From JADJOY01 sp016713535 [NCBI: Deltaproteobacteria bacterium] (GTDB taxonomy: Bacteria; JADJOY01), in contig JADJOY010000022.1 of assembly GCA_016713535.1 (NCBI GenBank), forward strand, positions 124,001 to 188,000: a stretch of 64,000 nucleotides of DNA, in the 5' to 3' direction. Of the stretch, positions 1-9,851 are shown in pieces. A program made the translations under genes and the position numbers. How positions within the stretch are numbered: position 1 is the stretch's first letter; every line of letters begins with the position of its first letter. The notes under the pieces are model-generated. The model was given only the letters and a program-made list of their open reading frames with translations, was not told the origin of the DNA and searched no databases.

Positions 1-1355
1 CCGACCGCGGCGCGCTGCGTGCCTATGCGCGGTGGGGCTCGTTCGCCGCCCCGATGGCTGCGTTCGAGGAGGTTCGGAAGGTCGGCCCGGCCGAGCTCAT
101 GGTTCGCGAGTGCCGTACCACACGCTCGAACCGATACTGGTCGTGGGGCCTCGGTCGCGTGCCCCAGGTCGCGCCGTCCCTCGAGGCGTTCGACCAGACG
201 TTCCGGGCGGCCGTCCAGCGTCAGGCCGACGTCGACGTCCCGCACGGCGTTTTCCTGAGCGGTGGCCTGGACTCTTCACTGGTGGCAGCCGTCGCGACGG
301 ACCTTCGCCCGGAACGAGGCCTCCGCGCCTTCAGCCTGCGCTTCGACGAGGCGTCCTACGACGAGTCGACGTGGGCCGATCGTGTCGCCGACCGGCTCGG
401 GCTCCCGCTGACCAAAGTCTCGGTGACCGCGGAAGACTTCCCGACCGAGATCGCACGACTGGTCGAGTGCGTCGGCGAGCCGCTCGCGGATCCAGCGTGG
501 GTGCCCACGGCGATGCTCGCTCGTCGTGCGGCCCAGGACATCACGGTGGCGCTCGTCGGAGAAGGCGGCGACGAGCTCTTCGGTGGCTACCCGACCTACC
601 TTGGGGTCGGTCTTGCGCGCCACTACCTGCGGCTCCCCAGATCGGTGAGAGCAGCTCTGCGCGATGTGATCGAACGCTGGCCCGTCAGCGACCGCAAGGT
701 CGCCCTTTCGTTCCTCCTCAAGCGTTTCGTCTCAGGAGTCGAGCTCCCGGGTCTCGCCCGCCACCTCCTGTGGACTTCTGCCATCCCGCCCGAGACGCTC
801 GCTCGGCTCGGACTGGACGTGGCGCTGCCCGAGTCGCAGGGCGAGGTCCCGAGCCTGAGTCCTCTCGACGTGCTCCAGCGGCACGACCTCGAGGTCTCCC
901 TCGCGGAGGGGTTACTGACCAAGGCCGATCGAGCCGGGATGCAATCGGCCCTCGAGCTCCGCGCACCATTCCTGGATCGCGGAGTTCTCGACTTCGCGGC
1001 GACCTTGCCACCCGAGGAGCGCGTGACTGGCCTCACGACGAAGGCGTTCCTCAAGCGGTACGCGCAGCGGTACCTCCCTCGCGCTGTCGTCCATCGCCGC
1101 AAGCGGGGCCTGTCCGTGCCGATGGCGTCGTGGCTACGCGGGCCGCTTCACGACTGGGCACTCGACCACCTCGGCCCCGAGCTCGAGGTCATCGGGATCA
1201 CGTCACGATCGGCCCGCGGCCTGCTCGAGGAACACTGCCGGCGCGCCGCCGATCACGCGCGCGCGATCTGGACGCTCGCCGTGCTCACCGAGTGGCTGCG
1301 CTGGGCGGCGCACGGTCCGGCCGCGGGGTCGTCGACTCCGGCGCGATCCGGGTGA
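1..1355 (+). CDS. asnB: Asparagine synthase (glutamine-hydrolysing), C-terminal part, cut by window start
   Basis: The reading frame is open from base 3 and begins before the window, so the N-terminal glutaminase (Cys2) domain is not visible. What remains is the ATP-pyrophosphatase synthetase domain. It has the PP-loop SGGLDSS (bases 258-278) and the GEGGDELFGGY motif (558-590) typical of AsnB-type enzymes, which adenylate aspartate or another carboxylate and amidate it with ammonia from glutamine. Asparagine synthetases of this type are common in surface-polysaccharide loci, where they may amidate sugar acids, and the glycosyltransferases that follow fit that role. The last 71 bases overlap the 3' end of the convergent glycosyltransferase gene. 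The family call is firm; the substrate is not known. Confidence 0.9.
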   Translation, partial: DRGALRAYARWGSFAAPMAAFEEVRKVGPAELMVRECRTTRSNRYWSWGLGRVPQVAPSLEAFDQTFRAAVQRQADVDVPHGVFLSGGLDSSLVAAVATDLRPERGLRAFSLRFDEASYDESTWADRVADRLGLPLTKVSVTAEDFPTEIARLVECVGEPLADPAWVPTAMLARRAAQDITVALVGEGGDELFGGYPTYLGVGLARHYLRLPRSVRAALRDVIERWPVSDRKVALSFLLKRFVSGVELPGLARHLLWTSAIPPETLARLGLDVALPESQGEVPSLSPLDVLQRHDLEVSLAEGLLTKADRAGMQSALELRAPFLDRGVLDFAATLPPEERVTGLTTKAFLKRYAQRYLPRAVVHRRKRGLSVPMASWLRGPLHDWALDHLGPELEVIGITSRSARGLLEEHCRRAADHARAIWTLAVLTEWLRWAAHGPAAGSSTPARSG

Positions 1356-2103
1356 CCCCCGCCGTACAAGGGCGGCGCATCAACCACCACACGCCGGCCA
1401 AGTCGACGATCCCGACGCCGAGGCGATCGAGAACCCCGTAGTTCGAGCGTCCACCCCGCCGTTCGCGGTGGTTCACCTCGACGGCGACCACCCGTCCCCG
1501 CTGTCGGACGAACAGCGCCGGCAGGAAGCGATGAAGGTGGTCGAAGTGCGGCAGCGCGAGGAATTCGCCACGGCGAAACGCCTTGAGCCCGCAGCCGGTG
1601 TCCGAGGTCGAGTCGCGAAGGATTCGGCTTCGAACCGCATTCGCGACCCGTGACGACACGCGCTTGAGCAATGAATCCCGGCGTCGAGCACGGCGCCCGG
1701 CAACGAGTACCGGCGTATCCGGGTCGCTCGCTTCCACCTCCACGAGCGTCGCGAGGAGACGGGGGATGTCGGCCGGATCGTTCTGACCGTCGCCGTCGAT
1801 CGTCACGATGTACTCGCCGCGTGCGCGCCGGACTCCACTGACGATGGCCGCGCTCTGACCCTGACCGCTCGCATGTCGGAAAGCCCGCACGCGGGATCCG
1901 GGCGCCGCCGTCATCTCGGCCAGCAGCAGCGGCGTGTCATCGGCGCTGCCGTCGTCGACACAGACGACCTCCCAGTCCGATGGAGAGCCGAGCGCCGAGA
2001 CGATCTCGCTGATCAACGGGCCCAGGTTGGCGGCTTCGTTCCGGACCGGGATCACGACGGATACCCGGATCGACGGCGATCGTGAAAGATCCGCGGTGTC
2101 CAT
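1285..2103 (-). CDS. Glycosyltransferase family 2, DPM1/ArnC-like
   Basis: This 272-residue protein starts at an ATG. It has a GT2 GT-A fold: VSVVIPVRNEAANL at the N terminus, VCVDDGSADDT for nucleotide-sugar binding, and TIDGDGQNDP carrying the metal-binding DxD. DTGCGLKAFRR resembles dolichyl- or undecaprenyl-phosphate sugar transferases. There is no clear C-terminal membrane pair, so it is probably a peripheral enzyme loading a sugar onto a polyprenyl phosphate at the inner face of the cytoplasmic membrane. It converges on the asparagine synthase gene and overlaps it by 71 bases. Its start faces metF across about 220 bases. The donor sugar cannot be read from sequence. Confidence 0.85.
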   Translation of the reverse strand: MDTADLSRSPSIRVSVVIPVRNEAANLGPLISEIVSALGSPSDWEVVCVDDGSADDTPLLLAEMTAAPGSRVRAFRHASGQGQSAAIVSGVRRARGEYIVTIDGDGQNDPADIPRLLATLVEVEASDPDTPVLVAGRRARRRDSLLKRVSSRVANAVRSRILRDSTSDTGCGLKAFRRGEFLALPHFDHLHRFLPALFVRQRGRVVAVEVNHRERRGGRSNYGVLDRLGVGIVDLAGVWWLMRRPCTAGVTRIAPESTTPRPDRAPPSAATR

Positions 2104-2323
2104 GGATGGTTTCGGGCGTTCCCGGCGCGAATTCCGGTTGCCTCAAACGTGCCCGAGCCACGCCCCGAACCCAAGACACAGCCATCGACCCCGGACAGCG
2201 CATCGGCACACGGGTCGATCCCCCTAGACCCGCGCCGCGCCCGGGTGCTAACTACCCCGCTCTCACCCTGTCCGTGGAACTCCCATCAGGCACGATCTCA
2301 CCCGCGCGATTCGACCAAATGCG
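2104..2323. other. Intergenic gap between divergent GT2 gene and metF
   Basis: The 220 bases between the divergent starts hold no convincing ORF, no strong hairpin and no riboswitch that I can recognise. SAM- and SAH-responsive folds were considered because metF follows. Promoters for both genes presumably lie here but no clear -35/-10 pair stands out. Confidence 0.4.
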
Positions 2324-3222
2324 ATGAAGTTTCCCGAGCCCTTCCTGACCGGACGACCGGCCATCTCGTTCGAGCTGTTTCCGCCCAAGACGGACAAGGC
2401 CCTCGCCGACTTGGACGAGCGCCTCCCCAAGCTCCTCGCGCTCGAGCCGACCTTCCTGACGGTGACGTACGGTGCCCTCGGCACGACGCGCGAGCGCACG
2501 CTCGAGATCGCCGCACGTATCCGGCGTGACTTCGGGCGGAACGTGGCGCACCACCTCACCTGCGTCGGAGCCACCCGCGACGAGATCAGCCGGATCCTCG
2601 ATGAGATCGCCGATACGGGCATCGAGAACATCGTCGCGCTCCGCGGCGACCCTCCACTGGGCCAGACCGAGTTCCGGCCGGTCGAGGGCGGGTTTCGTCA
2701 CGCGAGCGAGTTGGTGGCGCACATCCGATCACGCGGCGGCTTCGGCATCGCGGTAGCCGGCTATCCCGAGAAGCACGTCGAGGCGCCCGACTGGGAAACG
2801 GACCTCGCTCATTTGCGAGACAAGGTTCAGGCCGGAGCCGATGTCGTCGTGACTCAGCTCTTCTACGACAACGACGATTACTACCGCTTCGTCGGGCGCT
2901 GCCGGACCGCCGGCATCTCGGTACCCATCATCCCGGGGCTTATGCCGATCCAGAGCGTCGACCAGATCAAGCGGATCACGTCGATGTGCGGCGCGCAGAT
3001 CCCGAGCCTACTCGCATCCAAGCTCGAAGCGGTGCGTGACGAGCCAGCCAAGGTCCACCAGCTCGCAATCGAGCACTGCGCCGTGCAGGCTTCCGAGCTA
3101 CTGCGCGCAGGGTGCCGGGTATCCATTTCTACGTGCTCAATCAGGCGACACAGATCGCGGCGATCATGGAGCGGATCGAGCCGGTGCTCGTCGAGTTGCG
3201 CCGCCCCTCCCTGCCTCGGTGA
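2324..3222 (+). CDS. metF: Methylenetetrahydrofolate reductase, one frameshift
   Basis: MetF reduces 5,10-methylene-THF to 5-methyl-THF for methionine synthesis. The protein shows the family features ISFELFPPKTDKA near the start (catalytic Glu region), TFLTVTYGA, NIVALRGDPP and VVTQLFYDND. The annotated frame loses the family C terminus after ELLRAG at about base 3110, and the rest (VPGIHFYVLNQA and onward) continues in the next frame to a TGA at 3220-3222. Adding one G to the GGG run at 3110-3112 restores a 299-residue protein of normal MetF length. The break is most simply a one-base sequencing deletion. Identity is firm. Confidence 0.92.
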
Positions 3223-3256
3223 TCCCGGGGTGACGCTTCGGGGTCCGACGATCCCA

Positions 3257-4905
3257 TCAGCCTGAGGCGAGGTCGTTCGACCGGGGTGGCGCGGGCGGCG
3301 GCTCGCTCCAGGATTCCTCTCGCGCCGCTCCCTCGATCCGGTCCTTGGCGAGCACGACTCGGTCGAGGACCGCGCCGGACTCGTCGACCGCCTCGATCCA
3401 CAGACGACCGTCGAGCGCGACCACCCGTACGACGTTGTGTGCGGTGGCCCTGACCGTGGTCTCGGGCGTCTGGTCCGGCTCTCGAAGCTCGCCACCCCCA
3501 CCACCGGAGACCACGTACCGGACCCCATCCGGACGGGGATCGACCAGACCGAGTGCGACCGAACGCTGGTAGTTGTGCGAGTGCCCGGCGAACGCGAGGT
3601 CGACGCGGGACGAGAGCAGGAGCGGCTGCAGCATCCAATACACCAGGTCGTTCCGTCCCCGCCCCTCGCCGGGGAACGGCGGATGATGAAAGAAGGCGAT
3701 CCGCCAGAACTGGCCGCCACCGGCTTTCGAAAGGGCTTCCGCCAGGTCGCGTCGCGCCGTCCCGAGAGGTAGCGGCGGCGCATTCGAGTTGAGCCCCGCG
3801 ATCGTGACGCTGCCCGTGCTCAAGACCCGCTGATAATCGACGGCCTCGCCGAACCCGGCCTCGAGGCCGAGGAAAGCCGCTAGATCGCCGCCCCCGTCCA
3901 GCAGGTCGTGGTTACGCGGGACGATCCAGATCGGCACGTCCGCCGCGAGTTCGCTCATCGGCCCGTAAAACTGAGCGAAGAGGCTCGCCCGGGTCGCGCG
4001 GTCGTAGGCGGATCCCCGACGTGCAACACGAAATCGGGATCGAACTCGCGGATGCGACGCACCAAGCGCCGGGTCACCGGGCGGCCACCGCCGGAATCGC
4101 CGAGCACCGCGAACCGAACCGGCGCCTGCTCGCCCGGTGCGGGAAGCGCTCGGAAGCTACCCCCGGCCTCCGCCGGTACGGCGCTACTCTTCAGGGTGTA
4201 CTCGTACCGAGTGCCAGGCTGGAGACCATCGATCTTCACGCGATGGATCTTCTGGGGTCGGTCCTCCGTGACCACCCATCGCCGACGACCCCCACGAACC
4301 CGCACGGCCCCGACCTCGGCGTCGGGAGTCTCCCAGAGCAGCTCAGCCCCCGTCGCCGAGACCCAGGTGAGCGTCGGCCGGCGCCAATACCATGGTGCCT
4401 CGGAGGCCACGATGCTGATCCCAGCCCCCTCCCACACGGTGCCCACTCGCTGTGCCAAGGCGAACCGGTCGATCGCCGTGCTCCGCATGGCCAGCAAGCG
4501 GTTCGGATGACTGAGCCATTCGAGGATCTCGGCACGCGTCATCTCCGCCCGCCTGACGAGACCCACGTCATTTTCGGGGATCGCCGCGGGGACGCCGGCG
4601 CCAAGCACCAACAGCAGTCCCCCGTGCTCTAGCTCGAACTCCGCCACCCCCGATACCGTGCTCGCCAGGTCGAACCAGAGCCGCACCACGCCCGAGAAGA
4701 CCAGCGCGAGGGAGGTCGCGAGGCACAGGGCCGACAGTGCGAGCCGGCGAATCAAGCTCACCCGCCGCCGGAGCGCGATGTACAGCGCCATGGCGACCAC
4801 GAGCAGCCAGCACGCGTTCGCGACGAAGGCGACGGGACCCGCCCCGTGGGGGTCCCCCCACCGCGCCCGAGAGGACTCGATGAAGTAGTGGACGAAGTCG
4901 CTCAT
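3257..4905 (-). CDS. Membrane-anchored purple-acid-phosphatase-like metallophosphoesterase, one frameshift
   Basis: The N terminus has two hydrophobic segments (about residues 25-75), suggesting membrane anchoring. Next comes a fibronectin-like domain as in purple acid phosphatases (LTWVSATGAELLWETPDAE, then LQPGTRYEYTL). A calcineurin-like phosphoesterase domain follows with VLGDSGGG, LHVGD, NHD, FFHHPPF and GHSHNYQR as metal ligands. The usual GNHD is RNHD here. The two halves are in different frames; one missing base at about 4009-4011 (restoring GDPAYDRATRA) joins them into about 549 residues. The start at 4905 (MSDFVHYF) is preferred; an ATG at 4956 would add 17 residues. Substrate is unknown. 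Confidence 0.82.
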
Positions 4906-5060
4906 CGGCGCGGCGCATGGAGCCTTCGCGGTCCGGTTGGTGGGGACGCGCTCCACCCTTGGCCAACGAGCGTGTTACGCCAGCTACTCGTGGCGTCCGA
5001 CATCCGCCGCCACGCCGAAATCGCGTGAGATGGTGGCTCCGACGAGCGAGACCTTATAGC

Positions 5061-5972
5061 ATGGTCGCTTCATCCCAGCGGAAGCCAATGCGAATCGAAC
5101 GACAAACCCACTGCAAGTTCTGCGGCGAACCGGCACCAGCCAGCTACCTCGCGCTCCCTGACGCATGCGTCGAGGTCGTCCGATGCGGCCTCTGCCGGAT
5201 GCCGTTCGTCAGCCAGACCTACGACGACCAGAGCGCACGCGAACTCTACGAGCGAGTGCTCGACGAGACGACGGGCTACGAGACGTTCGAGCCCGCTCGC
5301 TCGCCGCGGTTCCGTTATCTCCTCGACTGCGTCCTCCCGGAGGCCCAAGTCGAAGGGCTACGGGTGCTCGACGTCGGTGCCGGCGGCGGTGGTTTTCTGG
5401 GCATGGCGAGGGGCCTGGGTGCGGAAGTCACCGGGATCGAGTTCTCGAGTGCCGCACGAGCCCATGCGGTCACCACCTATGGAATCGAACTCTCTGCACT
5501 CCCGGTGACCGACCCGGCGTGGGACGGACGGCGCTTCGACGTCATCACCGTCTGGGATCTGCTCGAGCACCTCGCCGACCCGCGCTCATTTCTCCGCCGG
5601 ATCGCCGAGCTTCTCGTGCCGGGCGGGCGCGTCGCGATCACGACTCCCGCGCGCGAGGGAGCGCTCCATCGCGTGTCGATGAGCCTCGCCAGGCTGACCG
5701 GCGGGCGACTATCGATGCTCGCGCGGCACCGATACAACCTGCTCCACCTGCAGATTTTCCGCCGAAACGACCTCCGCGCGCTCCTCGAGGATGCGGGTCT
5801 GACGGTACGCACCCTGGAGCTCATCTCGGATTTCTCTTATCCGGGCTCGTGGTACCTGCGCACGGCGCGGATCCCGGACTCCCTGAAGCGAGTGCTGGCA
5901 CCGGCGGCGGATCTGTACCTGCAACGGATCCCTCCCAGGAACAAGATCGTGGCCGTTGCGCGGCGCGGGTGA
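5061..5972 (+). CDS. Class I SAM-dependent methyltransferase with N-terminal zinc ribbon
   Basis: The protein has 303 residues from the ATG at 5061; an ATG at 5088 after GCGGAAG is equally possible. An N-terminal CKFCG followed by CGLCRMPF forms a zinc-ribbon of the kind seen in methyltransferases acting on sugars, lipids and natural products. The Rossmann motif I is VLDVGAGGGGFL, with FDVITVWDLLEHL and LVPGGRVAITTP further on. It is the first of a run of plus-strand genes ending near 17.2 kb and is divergent from the metallophosphoesterase gene. It may methylate a sugar, lipid or small-molecule intermediate made by this cluster; the substrate is not predictable. Confidence 0.85.
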   Translation: MVASSQRKPMRIERQTHCKFCGEPAPASYLALPDACVEVVRCGLCRMPFVSQTYDDQSARELYERVLDETTGYETFEPARSPRFRYLLDCVLPEAQVEGLRVLDVGAGGGGFLGMARGLGAEVTGIEFSSAARAHAVTTYGIELSALPVTDPAWDGRRFDVITVWDLLEHLADPRSFLRRIAELLVPGGRVAITTPAREGALHRVSMSLARLTGGRLSMLARHRYNLLHLQIFRRNDLRALLEDAGLTVRTLELISDFSYPGSWYLRTARIPDSLKRVLAPAADLYLQRIPPRNKIVAVARRG

Positions 5973-6015
5973 CCCAAGACTAACCATCGGCCGAGCTTCC
6001 GCGTGAACCGGGCGG

Positions 6016-6046
6016 TTGGACGTGCTTCCGGCGCGGTCCGTATACT
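6016..6046 (+). promoter_or_regulatory. Possible sigma70-like promoter upstream of B12 radical SAM gene
   Basis: A TATACT hexamer at 6041-6046 lies 19 bases after a weak TTGGAC (6016-6021). It is followed by about 50 bases of leader and a good ribosome site, GGAGGA at 6081-6086, nine bases before the ATG at 6096. The -10 is convincing, the -35 weak. Confidence 0.4.
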
Positions 6047-6095
6047 CGGTGAGCGTCTTTCTACGGTTTCGCGAAGTTTCGGAGGATTTCTCAAG

Positions 6096-7670
6096 ATGAA
6101 CCGACCCGGCGTGATGCTGATTTCCATGCTCCCCGAGATACGCAACCTCGGGATGCTGTACCTCGCCGAATCCGTTCGCGCGGCGGGGCACGACGCTGGC
6201 CTGCTCTTCATGACCAACGAGCGCGCCAAGGATCGTGGCGGCATCGCGTTCGCGTACAACGTCGACGAGACCGATGAGGAGCTCGACAACGCGGTGCGAT
6301 TCGTAGCCGAACGAAAGCCCGACATCGTTGGACTTTCGCTGATGACCGGCCACTACCATCGCAGCGTCGCGCTGACCAAACGCCTGCGCGAGGTCTGCCC
6401 CAACACCGAGATCATGTGGGGCGGTATCCACCCGACTCTCGCGCAAGAGGAGTCGATACAGCACGCGGACTCGATCATCGTCGGCGAGGCCGAGGACGCG
6501 ATGGTCGAGTACCTGCGGCGGCGCGCCGCAGGCGAGACCCCGCGGGACGTCGGCAGCATGTGGTTTCGAGAGAAGGACGGGACCATCGTGAAGAACGAGG
6601 TCCGGCATCTCAACCAGGACCTCTCGACCCTTCCGTTTCCCCGGTGGGACTTCACGGATCGTTGGTGCCTCCACGGCGGCAAGGTCGTACCGATGTCGGA
6701 CGACCTCTACCGCAACTACATGCACTGGCGAGGCGAGCTCTACAACATCATGATCACGCGTGGCTGCCCGTACCGCTGTACGTACTGCTGCAACGCGTCC
6801 TTCATCAACCTGTACCTGCGCAAGGGTAAGCTGGTCCGCCGTCGGAAGGTTGCGGAGGCGATCGAGGAGCTGCAGCACGCGCGGCGCCGGTTTCCGTTCC
6901 TCCGCGGCATCGACATCCAGGACGACAGCTTCCTGATGAGTGACGACCACTACATCGAGGAGTTCGCGAAGGTCTACAAGCGCGAAATCGGCATCCCCTT
7001 CTATGCGCGTACGATCCCGAGCTACGTAACGGAGCATCGCATCAAGGTCCTCAAGGAGGCCGGCCTCGATCACCTGCAGATGGGTCTGGAGGCGTCCGAG
7101 AGGATCAACAAGGAGGTCTTCCGCCGTCCGGTCTCGAACCGTCGATTCATCGATGCGGCGCACGTGTTCCACAAGTTCAACGTCACGAAGCATTACGACG
7201 TGATCCTCGACAATCCCTACGCGACGGAAGACGACTACGTCGACATTCTCAACACACTGATGGCGTGTCCGAAGCCGTATTTCCTAAGCTGCCTTTCCAT
7301 GACGTTCTTCCCGTACACGCCGATCTGGGACCGGGCGAAGAAGGACGGGAAGGTCGAGATGGCGCGCGAGGGGTACGCCGACGGAATCGTCAACCTGAAG
7401 AGCACCTATCTCAACCACCTGATCATCGTCGCCCCGATGACCCCGACGCCCCTCATGCGCTACTTCGTCGATCAGCGTGCGAAGAAGAGCACGCAGGTCG
7501 CGTTCGAGGCCTACTGCAAGCTCGTGGTGCAGCCCTACTTCACCGTGCTGAATCGGTTGCGAGGCTCGCGGTACTTTTTCAATCTGCTGAAGCCGGCGTA
7601 CTTCTTCCTGCAGCGGCTGCGGCGCGGACGCGATCTCGTTCCAGCCGCGCCACAAGGCTCCCCCGCGTGA
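6096..7670 (+). CDS. B12-binding radical SAM protein
   Basis: The 524-residue protein starts at ATG 6096, chosen for the GGAGGA nine bases upstream rather than an in-frame upstream start. Residues about 1-150 form a cobalamin-binding Rossmann domain (IRNLGMLYLAESVRAAGHD, then IMWGGIHPTLAQEE and IIVGEAEDAMVEYL). A radical SAM core with the [4Fe-4S] motif CPYRCTYC follows. Enzymes of this class methylate unactivated carbon or phosphorus, or build rings and C-C bonds, in natural-product, hopanoid and bacteriochlorophyll pathways. The stop overlaps the GTG of the next glycosyltransferase (GTGA). Class is firm, reaction unknown. Confidence 0.9.
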   Translation: MNRPGVMLISMLPEIRNLGMLYLAESVRAAGHDAGLLFMTNERAKDRGGIAFAYNVDETDEELDNAVRFVAERKPDIVGLSLMTGHYHRSVALTKRLREVCPNTEIMWGGIHPTLAQEESIQHADSIIVGEAEDAMVEYLRRRAAGETPRDVGSMWFREKDGTIVKNEVRHLNQDLSTLPFPRWDFTDRWCLHGGKVVPMSDDLYRNYMHWRGELYNIMITRGCPYRCTYCCNASFINLYLRKGKLVRRRKVAEAIEELQHARRRFPFLRGIDIQDDSFLMSDDHYIEEFAKVYKREIGIPFYARTIPSYVTEHRIKVLKEAGLDHLQMGLEASERINKEVFRRPVSNRRFIDAAHVFHKFNVTKHYDVILDNPYATEDDYVDILNTLMACPKPYFLSCLSMTFFPYTPIWDRAKKDGKVEMAREGYADGIVNLKSTYLNHLIIVAPMTPTPLMRYFVDQRAKKSTQVAFEAYCKLVVQPYFTVLNRLRGSRYFFNLLKPAYFFLQRLRRGRDLVPAAPQGSPA

Positions 7671-8648
7671 AGCGCATCGACCGCATCGCCACCTTGGCAT
7701 CGGCGGCCGAAACACACGTGGTGGACTCCCGATCGGGGGCGCGGGCCGACACGGCGCCCCCGATCGGATTTCGTGCGCCAGATGCGGTGGACGGGGCCGG
7801 CCCTGCCTCGACTCGACCGAACGGCCCGATCCCGGCCTGTGGCGACGGACCGGTCGACGTCAGCGTCAGCGTCGTGACCTTCAACACGGCCGCACGACTT
7901 CTCCAGTGCCTGGAATCGGTCCAGGAGACCGCGCGCGATCTCCGTTACGAGATCTTCGTGGTCGACAACGCCTCGGGTGACGACACCGACATCCAGATCT
8001 ACCGGAACTTCCCCAACGTTCGTCTGATCTTGAACGAACGAAACGTCAGCTTCGCGCGCGCCAACAACCAGGCCATCTTGCTGTCCCGAGGCCGCTACGT
8101 GTTCGTGACGAACCCAGATATCGTGGTCCGTCCCAACGCGCTACAGCGGATGGTCGAGTACCTCGACTCGCACCGGACGTCGGCGTTGCCGCGTGTCGGC
8201 TCGAATACCCAGACGGATCCCTCCAGCTTTCGTGTCGCTCCTTCCCGACCCTGGCCTCGTTCCTCATCCGCGGACTTCCGCTCCCGGAGAGATGGAAGTC
8301 CGAGAGTCGGGTGATGCGGCGTACATGCTGTCTGATTGGGACCATTCCACGCCTCGTGACGTCGACTGGTGCCTCGGCAGCTGCTTGCTGGTTCGCCGCG
8401 AGACCATCGAAGCGGTCGGCGGCATGGATAGCCGCTTTTTCCTCTACTACGAGGACATCGACTGGTGCGACCGGATCCGCCGTGCAGGGTGGAAGATCTC
8501 GTACCTGCCTGATGTGAGCATGATCCACTTCTACAGACGCGCGAGCGCCAGCCGGGTTCCGAACCGGTTGACGTTCCACCACCTCGCCAGTGCCGCAATG
8601 TTTTTCGCCAAGTTCCTCCACGAGCGTCGGCTGGGAACGTTCTGGTGA
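7667..8648 (+). CDS. Glycosyltransferase family 2 (rhamnosyltransferase-like), two frameshifts
   Basis: The gene starts at a GTG overlapping the previous TGA. The N-terminal GT-A half (VSVVTFNTAARLLQCLES, IFVVDNASGDDT, VFVTNPDIVV) is in one frame. A middle stretch (EYPDGSLQLSCRSFPTLASF) is in a second, and the C-terminal half (VDWCLGSCLLVRRE, FFLYYEDIDWCDRI) in a third. Single missing bases at about 8185 and 8321 rejoin all three into a normal 327-residue GT2 of the WcaA/rhamnosyltransferase type. The EDxDWC motif is typical of inverting GT2 enzymes. The equally spaced breaks look like sequencing errors. It lies between two radical SAM genes in the same transcript. Confidence 0.85.
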
Positions 8649-8651
8649 AGC

Positions 8652-9851
8652 ATGCACGAGCGTAGCCTCGCGAACCTGAGCCCTCGGCGCGACCTCGACG
8701 TGCTGATGGACCTGACCCCGCGCTGCAACATCTACTGCACGATGTGCCTCTTGCCGCTCGAGGAGGAGCACTCGAAGGGTGCGGAGATGCCGGAGGTCGT
8801 GTTCAAGCGCATCTCCGACGAGGTCTTCCCCCGCGCCAAGAGCGTCTCGCTGTCCTGCGGATCCGAGCCCTTCATGTCGAAGCGCTTCTTGCCCGCGCTC
8901 GAGACCGCAGTGTCCGCTGGCGTTCCGAACGTGCGGTTCGTGACCAACGGATTGCTGATGACCGACGACGCGATCGAAAGGATCATCGAACTCGGAGTCA
9001 ACCGGATCATGGTTTCGCTCGACGGCGCGACGGCGGCGACCTACGAGTCGATCCGCGTCGGTGGCAAGTTCGAGAAGCTCGTCGACCGCCTCATGGCGCT
9101 GGACCGCATCAAGAAGGCCCGACGTTCGACAACCCCGGTCTTGAAATTCTCGTGGGTGCTGATGCGCTCCAACCTCGACGAGGTCTTGGGGCTGGTCGAG
9201 CTGGCCCGTCGAGTTGGAGCCGGCGAGATCTACCTTCGCCATCTGGTCCCCTTCGCCGAGCTCGACGTCAGCCACGAGCTCGTGTTCGATACACCTCACA
9301 CCGTCAATGCCGTGCTCGATGAAGCGTGGGAGCGCGCCCGCGGATACGGCATCCGAATGACCTCCCTCCCGAAGCTTTCACCGGGCCGCCTGTCGGTGTC
9401 ACAGAAGTTGGTGCTCTCGTTCGAACAGGCGCGTGAGATCGCGCGCGACGAGGGCCTCGGCGGAGTGCTCGCCGTGGTTCGACGGAAGTGGCGCCTACGA
9501 CCCAAGGCGTGTGATCAACCGTGGTTCTCCGTCTACATACGACCTGATGGGTCGATCAACCCGTGCGGAGCCTGGTTCAAGGAGGCTCCCTTGGGTAGCC
9601 TCGCGAGCCAGCATCTCCAGGAGATCTACGGCTCGGAGGATGCTCAGCGCCTCCGGAACGAGCTGACGGGTCTCGCTCCGCTACGCTCCGCGTGCGCCCA
9701 GTGCCCCAACGTCGTGTCCGGCAGGAGCAACCAGCACGCGTTCAAGCCGCGCTCGGCCTGGGCTTCCGGTCGCCCACGGGATTGGAAGCCGAAGGTGCCA
9801 AAGATCCTGGAACGTGCTCGCAAGTCGACGCAGCCCGGCGCACCGGTGTGA
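8652..9851 (+). CDS. Radical SAM protein with SPASM-type C terminus
   Basis: This 399-residue enzyme has the radical SAM cluster motif CNIYCTMC near residue 25, the usual glycine-rich and VSLDGATAATYESIR strands, and a C-terminal cysteine-rich SPASM-like region (CDQPWFS, INPCGAW, CAQCPN) for auxiliary iron-sulfur clusters. SPASM proteins modify peptides or small substrates and also occur in glycan and lipid clusters. No precursor peptide is seen nearby, so peptide maturation is not supported. The start lies three bases after the upstream stop and the stop overlaps the next GTG, so it is co-transcribed with the glycosyltransferases on either side. Confidence 0.88.
   Translation: MHERSLANLSPRRDLDVLMDLTPRCNIYCTMCLLPLEEEHSKGAEMPEVVFKRISDEVFPRAKSVSLSCGSEPFMSKRFLPALETAVSAGVPNVRFVTNGLLMTDDAIERIIELGVNRIMVSLDGATAATYESIRVGGKFEKLVDRLMALDRIKKARRSTTPVLKFSWVLMRSNLDEVLGLVELARRVGAGEIYLRHLVPFAELDVSHELVFDTPHTVNAVLDEAWERARGYGIRMTSLPKLSPGRLSVSQKLVLSFEQAREIARDEGLGGVLAVVRRKWRLRPKACDQPWFSVYIRPDGSINPCGAWFKEAPLGSLASQHLQEIYGSEDAQRLRNELTGLAPLRSACAQCPNVVSGRSNQHAFKPRSAWASGRPRDWKPKVPKILERARKSTQPGAPV

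Noticed and set aside
2104-2323. SAM or SAH riboswitch upstream of metF
   Set aside because: No conserved core or expected helices could be recognised.
5709-7193. Long minus-strand open frame opposite the B12 radical SAM gene
   Set aside because: No domain, and it is a shadow of the plus-strand gene in GC-rich DNA.
8652-9851. RiPP maturation by the SPASM enzyme
   Set aside because: No small precursor-like ORF with a ribosome site was found beside it; the neighbours are glycosyltransferases.
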